From Hyphomicrobiales bacterium (GTDB lineage: Bacteria > Pseudomonadota > Alphaproteobacteria > Rhizobiales > Xanthobacteraceae): 64,000 nt of DNA. Location: the NCBI GenBank assembly GCA_013911975.1, contig JACESF010000002.1, positions 1-64,000 of the forward strand, written 5' to 3'. The notes under the pieces were generated by a model. That model was not told where the DNA came from. It ran no database searches and saw nothing but the letters and a program-made list of their open reading frames with translations. Positions 44,325-52,319 of the stretch are shown here, one piece after another. The translations under genes and the position numbers were made by a program. Positions within the stretch are counted from its first letter, which is position 1, and each line of letters opens with the position of its first letter.

Positions 44325-44673
44325 GGTCGTGCCCTCCGCAGCCCCCGCCTCCCCCGCAGCCGCAGCCGCCGTCCGGCTTGGGCGCCAGCGCCTCGGCATC
44401 CTGGCGGAACGACCATTCCATCATGGTCCGCAGGCATGTGGCCGCCGGGTCCTCGCCCCGCTCCAGAGACGTCATCAGGGCGAGCCAGTCCTCGTCCGAG
44501 GCGCCGCTGCTGAAGCGGGCGCAGGCGGCCGAGGCATATTCCGCCGCCCCTTCGCCGAACGGCTCCCCGGCCCGGCGGGCGCGCTCCGCAAGGGTCACGT
44601 CGCCGAGGGCGAACAGCGTCTCCCGGGCGAACCGGTCGTCCTCGAGTTGCTTAAGCAGGCTTCCGAGCAGCAC
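44311..44673 (-). CDS. Small protein of unknown function with Gly/Cys/His metal-binding-like tail
   Basis: 120 residues. Most of it is helical (LLKQLEDDRFARETLFALGD, EYASAACARFSSGASDEDWL, ATCLRTMMEWSF). The last ~20 residues are [23 protein letters not shown], a metal-binding-type tail. No signal peptide. It overlaps the carbonic anhydrase start by 14 bases and follows the parvulin gene by 9 bases. I do not recognise the family; similar proteins may accompany nar operons in related genera. A metallochaperone or assembly factor role is speculation. Confidence 0.7.
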   Translation of the reverse strand: MLLGSLLKQLEDDRFARETLFALGDVTLAERARRAGEPFGEGAAEYASAACARFSSGASDEDWLALMTSLERGEDPAATCLRTMMEWSFRQDAEALAPKPDGGCGCGGGGGCGGHDHGPG

Positions 44674-44682
44674 CGCCGCCTC

Positions 44683-45528
44683 CTATTGAACGAGGGGCGA
44701 CGCGGCCCCTTCCATGGCGATGCCCCGGATTTCGGCGCGCCCCACCAGCAGGCTCAGATATTGCCGCGTGGCGATGTGCGACGCGGTCCGCTCCAGATGG
44801 TCCGCGATGACCGGCTCGGCCAGCTCGAACGGCAGGTCGCGCCCCTCCACCCGGTGGGCGAGGAACACCACGTGGATGCCGTAGCGCGTCTCCACCGGCT
44901 GGGGATGCACGGCGCCGGGCTCCATGCCGGCAAGCGCCGCCTCGAACTCCGCCACCGTCTGCCCGCGCCCGATCTGGCCGAGGCTGCCGCCCACCTCGCG
45001 GGAGGGGCAGGCCGAATGCGCCCGCGCCAGTTCCGCGAAGCCGGCCTTTCCGCCCGCGAGGGCGGCGAGAATGGCTTCGGCCTCCGCGCGGGCCTCGGTG
45101 CGGCGGCCGGCATCGTCCGGGGCGGCGGGGATGAGGATGTGCGCCACCTCGTACAAATCGTCGGTGCGGAAGCTGGCGCGGTGCCGGTCGAAGTGGCGCC
45201 GGCAGGTCTCGCGATCCGCCTGCGGCACCCGCACCTCCTGCGCGAGCAGGGCACGGATGCTGGCCTCCTCGTCGGTCTCGCGCGCGCCGTCCGGGTCCTC
45301 GGCCGGCTCCGCGACGATATGAAGGCGCTCCGCCTCGGCCAGGAGCAGCGCCCGCAGCACGAGGGCGCGCGCCGCCGCATGCCAGGCTTCCGCCGGGGTC
45401 TGCGCCTGGTGGTTCTGGATCTCCCGCGCGATCTCGGCGCGGGAGATGATGGTGCCGTTGACGGAGACCTCTTCCGGCCGGACGGCCCTGACCGGATGGG
45501 GGGCGCGGGGGCTGACGATCTGGGTCAT
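44683..45528 (-). CDS. Parvulin-type peptidyl-prolyl isomerase of the nar operon (NifM/NarC-like)
   Basis: 281 residues from ATG 45528; 52 upstream in-frame codons are not conserved. N-terminal helical chaperone region, then a rotamase domain (~120-230) with LYEVAHILIPAAPDD, AGKAGFAELARAHSACPS, GGSLGQIGRGQTVAEFEAAL and ETRYGIHVVFLAHR. No signal peptide is seen, so it acts in the cytoplasm, probably in folding the Nar subunits. Isomerases at this position of nar operons are known in alphaproteobacteria such as Brucella. It lies 5 bases after narI. Confidence 0.85.
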   Translation of the reverse strand: MTQIVSPRAPHPVRAVRPEEVSVNGTIISRAEIAREIQNHQAQTPAEAWHAAARALVLRALLLAEAERLHIVAEPAEDPDGARETDEEASIRALLAQEVRVPQADRETCRRHFDRHRASFRTDDLYEVAHILIPAAPDDAGRRTEARAEAEAILAALAGGKAGFAELARAHSACPSREVGGSLGQIGRGQTVAEFEAALAGMEPGAVHPQPVETRYGIHVVFLAHRVEGRDLPFELAEPVIADHLERTASHIATRQYLSLLVGRAEIRGIAMEGAASPLVQ

Positions 45529-45533
45529 GGCGC

Positions 45534-46307
45534 TCACTCCGCCGGGCCACGCGCCGGACGACCCGCGACGGGTCGCGCGGCGGCGAGGGGCATCGAGGCC
45601 GCCGGAAGGCGGGCGTGCTGCGGCCGGCGGGTGCGCACCACCTGATAGCCGGTGCGGCCGAGATACCAGACCGGGGCGCTCCACACATGGACGAGCCGGG
45701 TGAAGGGGAAGACGAGGAAGATCGTCATGCCCAGCAGCAGGTGCGCCTTGAACACGAGGCTCACGTCCGCGACATAGGCGGCCGCCGAGGGCTGGAGGGT
45801 GAGGATGCCCTGCGCCCAGTTCATGAACTTCACCATTTCATGCCCGTCCATGTGCTGGAGCGAGACGAAGATGGTGGAGAGGCCCAGCGAGAGCTGCACC
45901 CACAGGATGAGCAGGATCGCGGTGTCGCCGAAGCTCGAATTGGCGCGGATGCGCGGATCGAACAGGCGGCGATGAGCGAGCAGCGAAATGCCGATGAAGC
46001 ACATCACCCCGGCGATGCCGCCCACCGTGATGGCGAGGCCCTGCTTGAAGGAATGGGAGATGCCGATGGCGTCGAACACCCAGATGGGGGTCAGAAGGCC
46101 GCCGGCATGGCCGATGAAGATGACCAGGATGCCCACATGGAACAGGTTGGAGCCCCAGCGCAATTGACGCTTGCGCAGCAATTGGGAGGAGCCGGTCTTC
46201 CAAGTGTATTGCTCCCGGTCGAACCGCACGAGGCTGCCCAGCAGGAAGACCGTGAGGCAGAGATAGGGATACCAGCCAAAGAGCGCGGAATTGATGGCGT
46301 CAGTCAT
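45534..46307 (-). CDS. narI: Respiratory nitrate reductase, cytochrome b (gamma) subunit
   Basis: 257 residues, five membrane helices in the usual pattern: PYLCLTVFLLGSLVRF (~14), SNLFHVGILVIFIGHAGGLL (~52), a middle helix ~85-105, NSSFGDTAILLILWVQLSLG (~122) and VFKAHLLLGMTIFLVFPFTRLVH (~182). His residues (FHVG, IGHAG, KAHL, LVHVW) ligate two b hemes. It oxidises quinol and passes electrons to NarH. The start is ATG 46307. The ~35-residue basic/Pro-Ala tail is longer than in E. coli. Confidence 0.95.
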   Translation of the reverse strand: MTDAINSALFGWYPYLCLTVFLLGSLVRFDREQYTWKTGSSQLLRKRQLRWGSNLFHVGILVIFIGHAGGLLTPIWVFDAIGISHSFKQGLAITVGGIAGVMCFIGISLLAHRRLFDPRIRANSSFGDTAILLILWVQLSLGLSTIFVSLQHMDGHEMVKFMNWAQGILTLQPSAAAYVADVSLVFKAHLLLGMTIFLVFPFTRLVHVWSAPVWYLGRTGYQVVRTRRPQHARLPAASMPLAAARPVAGRPARGPAE

Positions 46308-46319
46308 GTCCTGCCTCCT

Positions 46320-47024
46320 TCAGGCGGCGGAATGGCGCGCGTCGCGTTGCGCGGCGCGCAATTGGGTGCGGAAGCGGTCCACGGAGCAGCCGCCCATGGC
46401 GTCGCCGGGGCCGAAGGTGACGGCGGTCTCCTCCCAGTCCTTGTCCAGCGCGGCGAGCTCGTCCTCGGGAGAGGGCTGGGCCTCGACGGGCGCGTCCGGC
46501 ATCCGCTCCGCCACGCCCGCGAGGCTGCGCAAAGCGAGGAAGACCGCCCCATAGCTGGACGCGCGGGCGACCAGCCGTTCCTCGAGGCCGGCGAGGATGT
46601 GATCCACGTCGGCCAGCAGGGCCGATGCCTCCTCCCATGGCCGGGTGGCGGCATATTCGAGGAACAGCGGCAGGAAGTCCGGCAGTTCATTGGCGGCGAT
46701 GACCAGCCCGCCGGCCTCGTAGAGCGCGGCGAGATCGACCATCGCCTGCCCCCGGTCGCGGCTCTCCCCGTGCACGTGCTCGAACAGATGCAGGGAGAGG
46801 CGCCGGGTGCGGTCGAACAGGCTGACATACGCCTCTTCGAGCGCGTAGAGATCGTCCTCCGCGAGGCTGCGCAGCAACGGCGCGAGGGCGTCGAGCGCGG
46901 CCGGCGAAAGCCGGCTTTCAGTGTTGAGGGCGGAGGCGAGAGCCGGCGCGGCGGCGGTCAGCGCCGCGTCCGGATAGGTGAGGAGCGCGGAGAGGGCGCG
47001 CAGGGTGATATCGGTGCCGGTCAT
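46320..47024 (-). CDS. narJ: Nitrate reductase molybdenum-cofactor assembly chaperone
   Basis: 234 residues, the TorD-like chaperone family. LRALSALLTYPDAAL near the N-terminus, YVSLFDRTRRLSLHLFEHVHG (~65, the family signature SLFDRxxxxSLHLFEHVHG) and ELPDFLPLFLEYAA (~113). It binds apo-NarG and promotes Mo cofactor and Fe-S insertion before membrane attachment. The start is ATG 47024, 5 bases after narH and 12 before narI. Confidence 0.93.
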   Translation of the reverse strand: MTGTDITLRALSALLTYPDAALTAAAPALASALNTESRLSPAALDALAPLLRSLAEDDLYALEEAYVSLFDRTRRLSLHLFEHVHGESRDRGQAMVDLAALYEAGGLVIAANELPDFLPLFLEYAATRPWEEASALLADVDHILAGLEERLVARASSYGAVFLALRSLAGVAERMPDAPVEAQPSPEDELAALDKDWEETAVTFGPGDAMGGCSVDRFRTQLRAAQRDARHSAA

Positions 47025-47029
47025 GCGCC

Positions 47030-48553
47030 TCACTCCACTTCCATGGGGGTACGGGCCTTCTTGGCCGGACTGCCGAACAGGTTGACCTCGCTCTCGCCGC
47101 CGGAGCAGCCGTTGCCGAAGGAGAAGCCGCAGGACCCGCGCAGGTCGAACGTGTCCTCGCCCACTTCCCGATGGGCGGTGGGGATGACGAAGCGGTCCTC
47201 GTAGTTGGCGATGGCCATCACCTGGTACATGTCCTCGATGTCCGCGCCGGTGAGGCCCACGCGGGTGGCGATGGCCTCGTCGATGCGCGCGTCCACCGTC
47301 TTCGCCCGCATGTAGGCGCGCATGGCCAGCATGCGCTCCAGCGCATGGGCGACCGGCTCCTCGTTTCCGGCGGTCAGAAGATTGGCGAGGTATTTCAGCG
47401 GGATGCGCAGCGAGCGCACGTCCGGCATGTCGCCGTCCATGCCCATCTTGCCCGCCGCGGCGGCGGACTGGATGGGAGAGAGCGGGGGCACGTACCAGAC
47501 CATGGGAAGGGTGCGGTATTCGGGATGGAGCGGGAAGGCGACCTTCCAGTCCATGGCCATCTTCCAGATGGGCGAATGCCGCGCCGCCTCGATCCACGCG
47601 TCCGGCACGCCGTCGGCGCGCGCCTGCGCCACCACGGCGGGGTCCTTGGGATCGAGGAACAGGTCGAGCTGGGCCTGATAGAGCTTCTTCTCGTCCTTGA
47701 CGCTCGCCGCTTCCTCGATGCGGTCGGCGTCATAGAGCAGCACGCCGAGATAGCGGATGCGGCCGACGCAGGTTTCCGAGCACACGGTGGGCTGGCCCGC
47801 CTCGATGCGCGGATAGCAGAAGATGCACTTCTCCGACTTTCCCGAAGACCAGTTGTAATAGATCTTCTTGTAGGGGCACCCCGAGACGCACATGCGCCAG
47901 CCCCGGCACTTCTCCTGGTCGATGAGGACGATGCCGTCCTCTTCCCGCTTGTAGATGGCACCGGACGGACAGGAGGCCGCGCAGGTGGGGTTGAGGCAGT
48001 GCTCGCACAGGCGCGGCAGGTACATCATGAAGGTATTCTCGAACTGGCCGTAGATGTCGGCCTGCACGCCTTCGAAATTCACATCCTTCCGGCGCTTCTC
48101 GAACTCGCCGCCGAGGATTTCCTCCCAATTGGGCCCCCACTCGATCTTCTCCATCCGCTCGCCCGAGACCAGGGAGCGCGGACGCGCGGTGGGGAATGCC
48201 TTCGATTCCTTCGCATTGTGAAGATGCTCGTAGTCGAAGGTGAAGGGCTCGTAATAATCATCGATCTCCGGCAGGTCCGGATTGGCGAAGATGTTCGCCA
48301 GGATCCGCCACTTGGCGCCGATCCGCGGCTCGATCTTGCCGTTGGCCTTGCGGCGCCACCCGCCATTCCACTTCTTCTGGTTCTCCCACTCGCGCGGATA
48401 GCCGATGCCGGGCTTGGTCTCCACGTTGTTGAACCAGGCATATTCAACGCCCTGGCGGCTGGTCCAGACGTTCTTGCAGGTGACGGAGCAGGTGTGACAC
48501 CCGATGCATTTGTCGAGGTTCAGCACCATGGCGATCTGGGCACGGATCTTCAT
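47030..48553 (-). CDS. narH: Respiratory nitrate reductase, iron-sulfur (beta) subunit
   Basis: 507 residues. Four Cys clusters hold three [4Fe-4S] and one [3Fe-4S]: CIGCHTCSVTC (~16), CEHCLNPTCAASCP (~183), CRGWRMCVSGCPYKK (~216, with Trp in place of Cys for the [3Fe-4S] centre as usual) and CIFCYPRIEAGQPTVCSETC (~243). It transfers electrons from NarI to NarG in the cytoplasm. Its ATG overlaps the end of narG by 4 bases. Confidence 0.96.
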   Translation of the reverse strand: MKIRAQIAMVLNLDKCIGCHTCSVTCKNVWTSRQGVEYAWFNNVETKPGIGYPREWENQKKWNGGWRRKANGKIEPRIGAKWRILANIFANPDLPEIDDYYEPFTFDYEHLHNAKESKAFPTARPRSLVSGERMEKIEWGPNWEEILGGEFEKRRKDVNFEGVQADIYGQFENTFMMYLPRLCEHCLNPTCAASCPSGAIYKREEDGIVLIDQEKCRGWRMCVSGCPYKKIYYNWSSGKSEKCIFCYPRIEAGQPTVCSETCVGRIRYLGVLLYDADRIEEAASVKDEKKLYQAQLDLFLDPKDPAVVAQARADGVPDAWIEAARHSPIWKMAMDWKVAFPLHPEYRTLPMVWYVPPLSPIQSAAAAGKMGMDGDMPDVRSLRIPLKYLANLLTAGNEEPVAHALERMLAMRAYMRAKTVDARIDEAIATRVGLTGADIEDMYQVMAIANYEDRFVIPTAHREVGEDTFDLRGSCGFSFGNGCSGGESEVNLFGSPAKKARTPMEVE

Positions 48554-51500
48554 TGGGCCATCTCCTTGGCCGGAGTGTTGGAGGCGGAGGGGTGAAGCTC
48601 CTCTTCGAGCCAGTCCACCTTGCTCATCTTGCGGATGACGACGAATTCGTCGCGGTTGGCGCCCACGGTGCCGTAATAGTTGAAGCCGTAGGATTGCTGC
48701 GCGTAGCCGCCGATCATGTGGGTCGGCTTCAGCACCGTGCGGGTCACGGAATTATGGATGCCGCCGCGCTTGCCGGTCTGTTCCGAGCCGGGCGTGTTAA
48801 TGATCTTCTCCTGCGCGTGGTACATCATCATCATGCCCGGCATGACGCGCTGGGAGACGACGGCCCGCGCCGTGAGCGCGCCGTTGGCGTTGAAGACCTC
48901 GACCCAGTCGTTATCGACGATGCCGGCGGCCTTCGCGTCGTCCTCCGAGATCCACACCACCGGCCCGCCCCGGTTCAGGGTGAGCATCAGCAGATTGTCC
49001 GTATAGGTGGAGTGGATGCCCCACTTCTGGTGCGGGGTGATGAAGTTGAGCACGATCTCCGTGTGCCCGTTGGGCCGCGCGTCCTTGTGGCCGGGGATGG
49101 TCTTCAGGTCCACCGGCGGCTTCCAGGTGACGAGCTCCTCGCCGAACGCCCGCATCCACAGGTGATCCTGGTAGAGCTGCTGGCGCCCGGTGATGGTGCG
49201 CCAGGGGATCAGTTCGTGGACGTTGGTGTATCCGGCATTGTAGCAGACCGTCTCGCTCTCGATGCCCGACCAGGTGGGCGATGAGATGATCTTGCGCGGC
49301 TGGGCCTGCACGTCGCGATAGCGGATCTTCTCGTCTTCCTTGGGAAGGGCGAGATGGGCGTGCTCGCGGCCGGTATTGCGGGAGAGCGCCTCCCACGCCT
49401 TCACCGCCACCTCGCCATTGGTCTCCGGCGCCAGCATGAGGATGACCTCGGCCGCGTCGATGTCCGTGTCGATCTTGGCCAGCCCCTTGGCCGGGCCGTC
49501 GCGGTGCACGCCGTTGAGCGCGCGCAGCGCGTCCACTTCGTGCCCGGTCTTCCAGGAAATGCCCTTGCCGCCGTTGCCGATGCTCTCCATCAGGGGGCCG
49601 AGGGAGGTGAAGCGGGCATAGGTCGCCGGATAATCCCGCGTGACCACCGTGACGCTCGGCATGGTCTTGCCGGGGATCGGCTCCACCTCGCCGCGCTTCC
49701 AGTCCTTCACGTCCATGGCCTGGGCGATCTCGGCCGGGGTGTCGTGCAGGATCGGGGTGAGGACGGTGTCCTCCTCCACCCCCAGCACCTCCGGCGCGAC
49801 CTCCGAGAAGGCGCGGGCGATGCCCTTGTAGATCTCCCAGTCGGACCGCGCCTCCCAGGCCGGGTCCACCGCCGCGGACAGCGGATGGATGAAGGGATGC
49901 ATGTCCGAGGTGTTGAGGTCGTTCTTCTCGTACCAGGTGGCGGTGGGCAGCACGATGTCCGAGTAGACGCAGGTGGTGGACATGCGGAAGTCCAGCGTCA
50001 CCAGAAGGTCGAGCTTGCCCACGGGCGCCTCGTCCCGCCACGCCACCTCCTTGTTGCGCACGGCGCCCTCGGCGCCGAGATCCTTGCCCATGACGCCGTG
50101 CTGGGTGCCGAGCAGGTGCTTGAGGAAATATTCGTGCCCCTTGCCGGACGAGCCCAGCAGGTTGGAGCGCCAGACGAAGAGGTTGCGGGGCCAGTTGTCC
50201 GGGTGGTCGGGATCGTGACAGGACAGTTCGAGCTCGCCGCTCTTCAGCGCGGCGGCGACATAGTCCTTCGGCTCCTGGCCGGCGGCCTTGGCGCGACCTG
50301 CGATGTCCAGCGGATTCTGCCGGAGCTGCGGGGCGGAGGGCAGCCAGCCCATGCGCTCGGCGCGCACGTTGTAGTCGATGAAGCTCTGGTCCCAGTCGCC
50401 CTTGGGGGCGGTGGGCGAGAGGATCTCGGACGCGGTCAGCGTCTCGTAGCGCCACTGGTCCGTGTGGGCATACCAGAACGAGGTCGCGTTCTGGTGCCGC
50501 GGCGGGCGGCCCCAGTCGAGGCCGAAGGCGAGCGGCTGCCAGCCGGTCTGCGGGCGCAGCTTCTCCTGCCCCACATAATGCGACCAGCCGCCGCCGGACT
50601 GGCCGATGCAGCCGCAGAACACCAGGAGATTGATCACCCCCCGGTAGTTCATGTCCATGTGGTACCAGTGGTTCATGGCCGCGCCGATGATGACCATGGA
50701 CCGGCCGTTGGTCTTCTCGGCATTGGTGGCGAATTCGCGGGCGACCGTGACGATGGCGTCCCGCTTCACGCCGGTGATGCGCTCCGCCCAGGCCGGGGTG
50801 AACGGCACGTCGTCGTCATAGGAGGTGGCGACGTTCGCGCCGCCGAAGCCCCGGTCGAGGCCGTAATTGGCCATCATCAGGTCGTAGACGGTGGCGACCT
50901 TCATCACCGTGCCGTCGGCGCCCTGGACCAGGCGGACCGGAAGGTTCCGGGTGAGCACCTCGCCGTGCTGGGTGGCGACGAAATGCTCGGTCGCCCGCCC
51001 GCCGAAATAGGGGAAGTCCACCGCCGCGATCTCGTCCCCTGCCCCCGCCAGCGACAGCTTCAGGCGGATGGTGCGGCCGGACCCGTCCTTCTCCTCGAGG
51101 TTCCACTTGGCGCTCTCGCCCCAGCGATGCCCGACCGACCCCACCGGCGCCACCAGGTCGCCCGTCGCCTCGTCGAAGGCGACCGTCTTCCAGTCCGGGT
51201 TGTTGGTTTCCCCCAGCGCGCCGGGAAGGTCGGCCGCGCGCAGCAGCCGCTCGGGCACGAGGCGCCCGTCCCGCTCCTCCAGGCGCACCAGGAACGGCAT
51301 GTCCGAATAGCGGCGCAGGTAGTCGTCGAAATAGGGCACCTGCCGGTCGAGGTGATACTCGCGCAGCATGACGTGGCCCATGGCCAGCGCGAGGGCGGCA
51401 TCGGTGCCCTGCTTCGGGTTCAGCCAGATGTCGGCGAACTTGGTGGCCTCGGCATAGTCCGGGGTCACCACCGCGCTCTTGGTGCCCTTGTAGCGGACCT

Positions 51501-52305
51501 CCGTGTAGAAATGGGCGTCCGGCGTGCGGGTCTGGGGCACGTTGGAGCCCCACACGATGATGAAGCCCGCATTGTACCAGTCGGCGCTTTCCGGCACGTC
51601 CGTCTGCTCGCCCCAGGTCTGCGGCGAGGCGGGCGGCAGGTCGCAATACCAGTCGTAGAAGGACAGGCACACGCCGCCCAGCAGCGAGAGATAGCGCGCG
51701 CCCGCCGCGTAGGAGACCATGGACATGGCCGGGATGGGCGAGAAGCCCGCCACCCGGTCGGGGCCGTGCGTGCGGATGGTGTGGGCATTGGCGGCGGCGA
51801 TGAGTTCGTTCACCTCGTCCCAGGTGGCCCGCACAAGCCCGCCATGGCCGCGGATGGAGGTGTAGGAGGCCCGCTTCTGCGGGTCCTCCACGATGGAGGC
51901 CCAGGCGGCCACCGGCGACAGCTTCGCCCGGGCCTCGCGCCAGAGCTTCAGCAGCCGGCCGCGCACCATGGGATGCTTCACCCGGGCGCCGGAATAGAGA
52001 TACCAGCTATAGGAGGCGCCCCGGGCGCAGCCGCGCGGCTCATGGTTCGGCAGGTCCGGCCGGGTGCGGGGATAGTCGGTCTGCTGGGTCTCCCAGGTGA
52101 CGATCCCGCCCTTCACGTAGATCTTCCACGAGCAGGAGCCGGTGCAGTTCACGCCATGGGTGGAGCGCACGATCTTGTCGTGCTGCCAGCGCTTCCGGTA
52201 GGCGTCCTCCCACGAGCGGTCTTCGTGGGTGACGATGCCGTGGCCGTTGGAGAACGGCTCCGTCTGCCTGCGGAAGAAGGTGAGGCGATCGAGAAAGTGG
52301 GACAT
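48550..52305 (-). CDS. narG: Respiratory nitrate reductase, catalytic (alpha) subunit
   Basis: 1251 residues, full length. N-terminal signature THGVNCTGSCSW (~50) binds the FS0 cluster, with His instead of the first Cys; the Mo-bisMGD domains follow (e.g. YCDLPPASPQTWGEQTDVPE ~217-236, including the Asp that binds Mo). QRVMPGMMMMYHAQEKIIN and PTHMIGGYAQQSYGFNYYGT (~1215) close the dinucleotide-binding domain. It reduces nitrate to nitrite on the cytoplasmic side. A short remnant of a Tat-like N-terminus is normal in this family. The start is ATG 52305, 14 bases after narK. Confidence 0.97.
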   Translation of the reverse strand: MSHFLDRLTFFRRQTEPFSNGHGIVTHEDRSWEDAYRKRWQHDKIVRSTHGVNCTGSCSWKIYVKGGIVTWETQQTDYPRTRPDLPNHEPRGCARGASYSWYLYSGARVKHPMVRGRLLKLWREARAKLSPVAAWASIVEDPQKRASYTSIRGHGGLVRATWDEVNELIAAANAHTIRTHGPDRVAGFSPIPAMSMVSYAAGARYLSLLGGVCLSFYDWYCDLPPASPQTWGEQTDVPESADWYNAGFIIVWGSNVPQTRTPDAHFYTEVRYKGTKSAVVTPDYAEATKFADIWLNPKQGTDAALALAMGHVMLREYHLDRQVPYFDDYLRRYSDMPFLVRLEERDGRLVPERLLRAADLPGALGETNNPDWKTVAFDEATGDLVAPVGSVGHRWGESAKWNLEEKDGSGRTIRLKLSLAGAGDEIAAVDFPYFGGRATEHFVATQHGEVLTRNLPVRLVQGADGTVMKVATVYDLMMANYGLDRGFGGANVATSYDDDVPFTPAWAERITGVKRDAIVTVAREFATNAEKTNGRSMVIIGAAMNHWYHMDMNYRGVINLLVFCGCIGQSGGGWSHYVGQEKLRPQTGWQPLAFGLDWGRPPRHQNATSFWYAHTDQWRYETLTASEILSPTAPKGDWDQSFIDYNVRAERMGWLPSAPQLRQNPLDIAGRAKAAGQEPKDYVAAALKSGELELSCHDPDHPDNWPRNLFVWRSNLLGSSGKGHEYFLKHLLGTQHGVMGKDLGAEGAVRNKEVAWRDEAPVGKLDLLVTLDFRMSTTCVYSDIVLPTATWYEKNDLNTSDMHPFIHPLSAAVDPAWEARSDWEIYKGIARAFSEVAPEVLGVEEDTVLTPILHDTPAEIAQAMDVKDWKRGEVEPIPGKTMPSVTVVTRDYPATYARFTSLGPLMESIGNGGKGISWKTGHEVDALRALNGVHRDGPAKGLAKIDTDIDAAEVILMLAPETNGEVAVKAWEALSRNTGREHAHLALPKEDEKIRYRDVQAQPRKIISSPTWSGIESETVCYNAGYTNVHELIPWRTITGRQQLYQDHLWMRAFGEELVTWKPPVDLKTIPGHKDARPNGHTEIVLNFITPHQKWGIHSTYTDNLLMLTLNRGGPVVWISEDDAKAAGIVDNDWVEVFNANGALTARAVVSQRVMPGMMMMYHAQEKIINTPGSEQTGKRGGIHNSVTRTVLKPTHMIGGYAQQSYGFNYYGTVGANRDEFVVIRKMSKVDWLEEELHPSASNTPAKEMAQ

Positions 52306-52319
52306 GGGGATGCCTTCCG

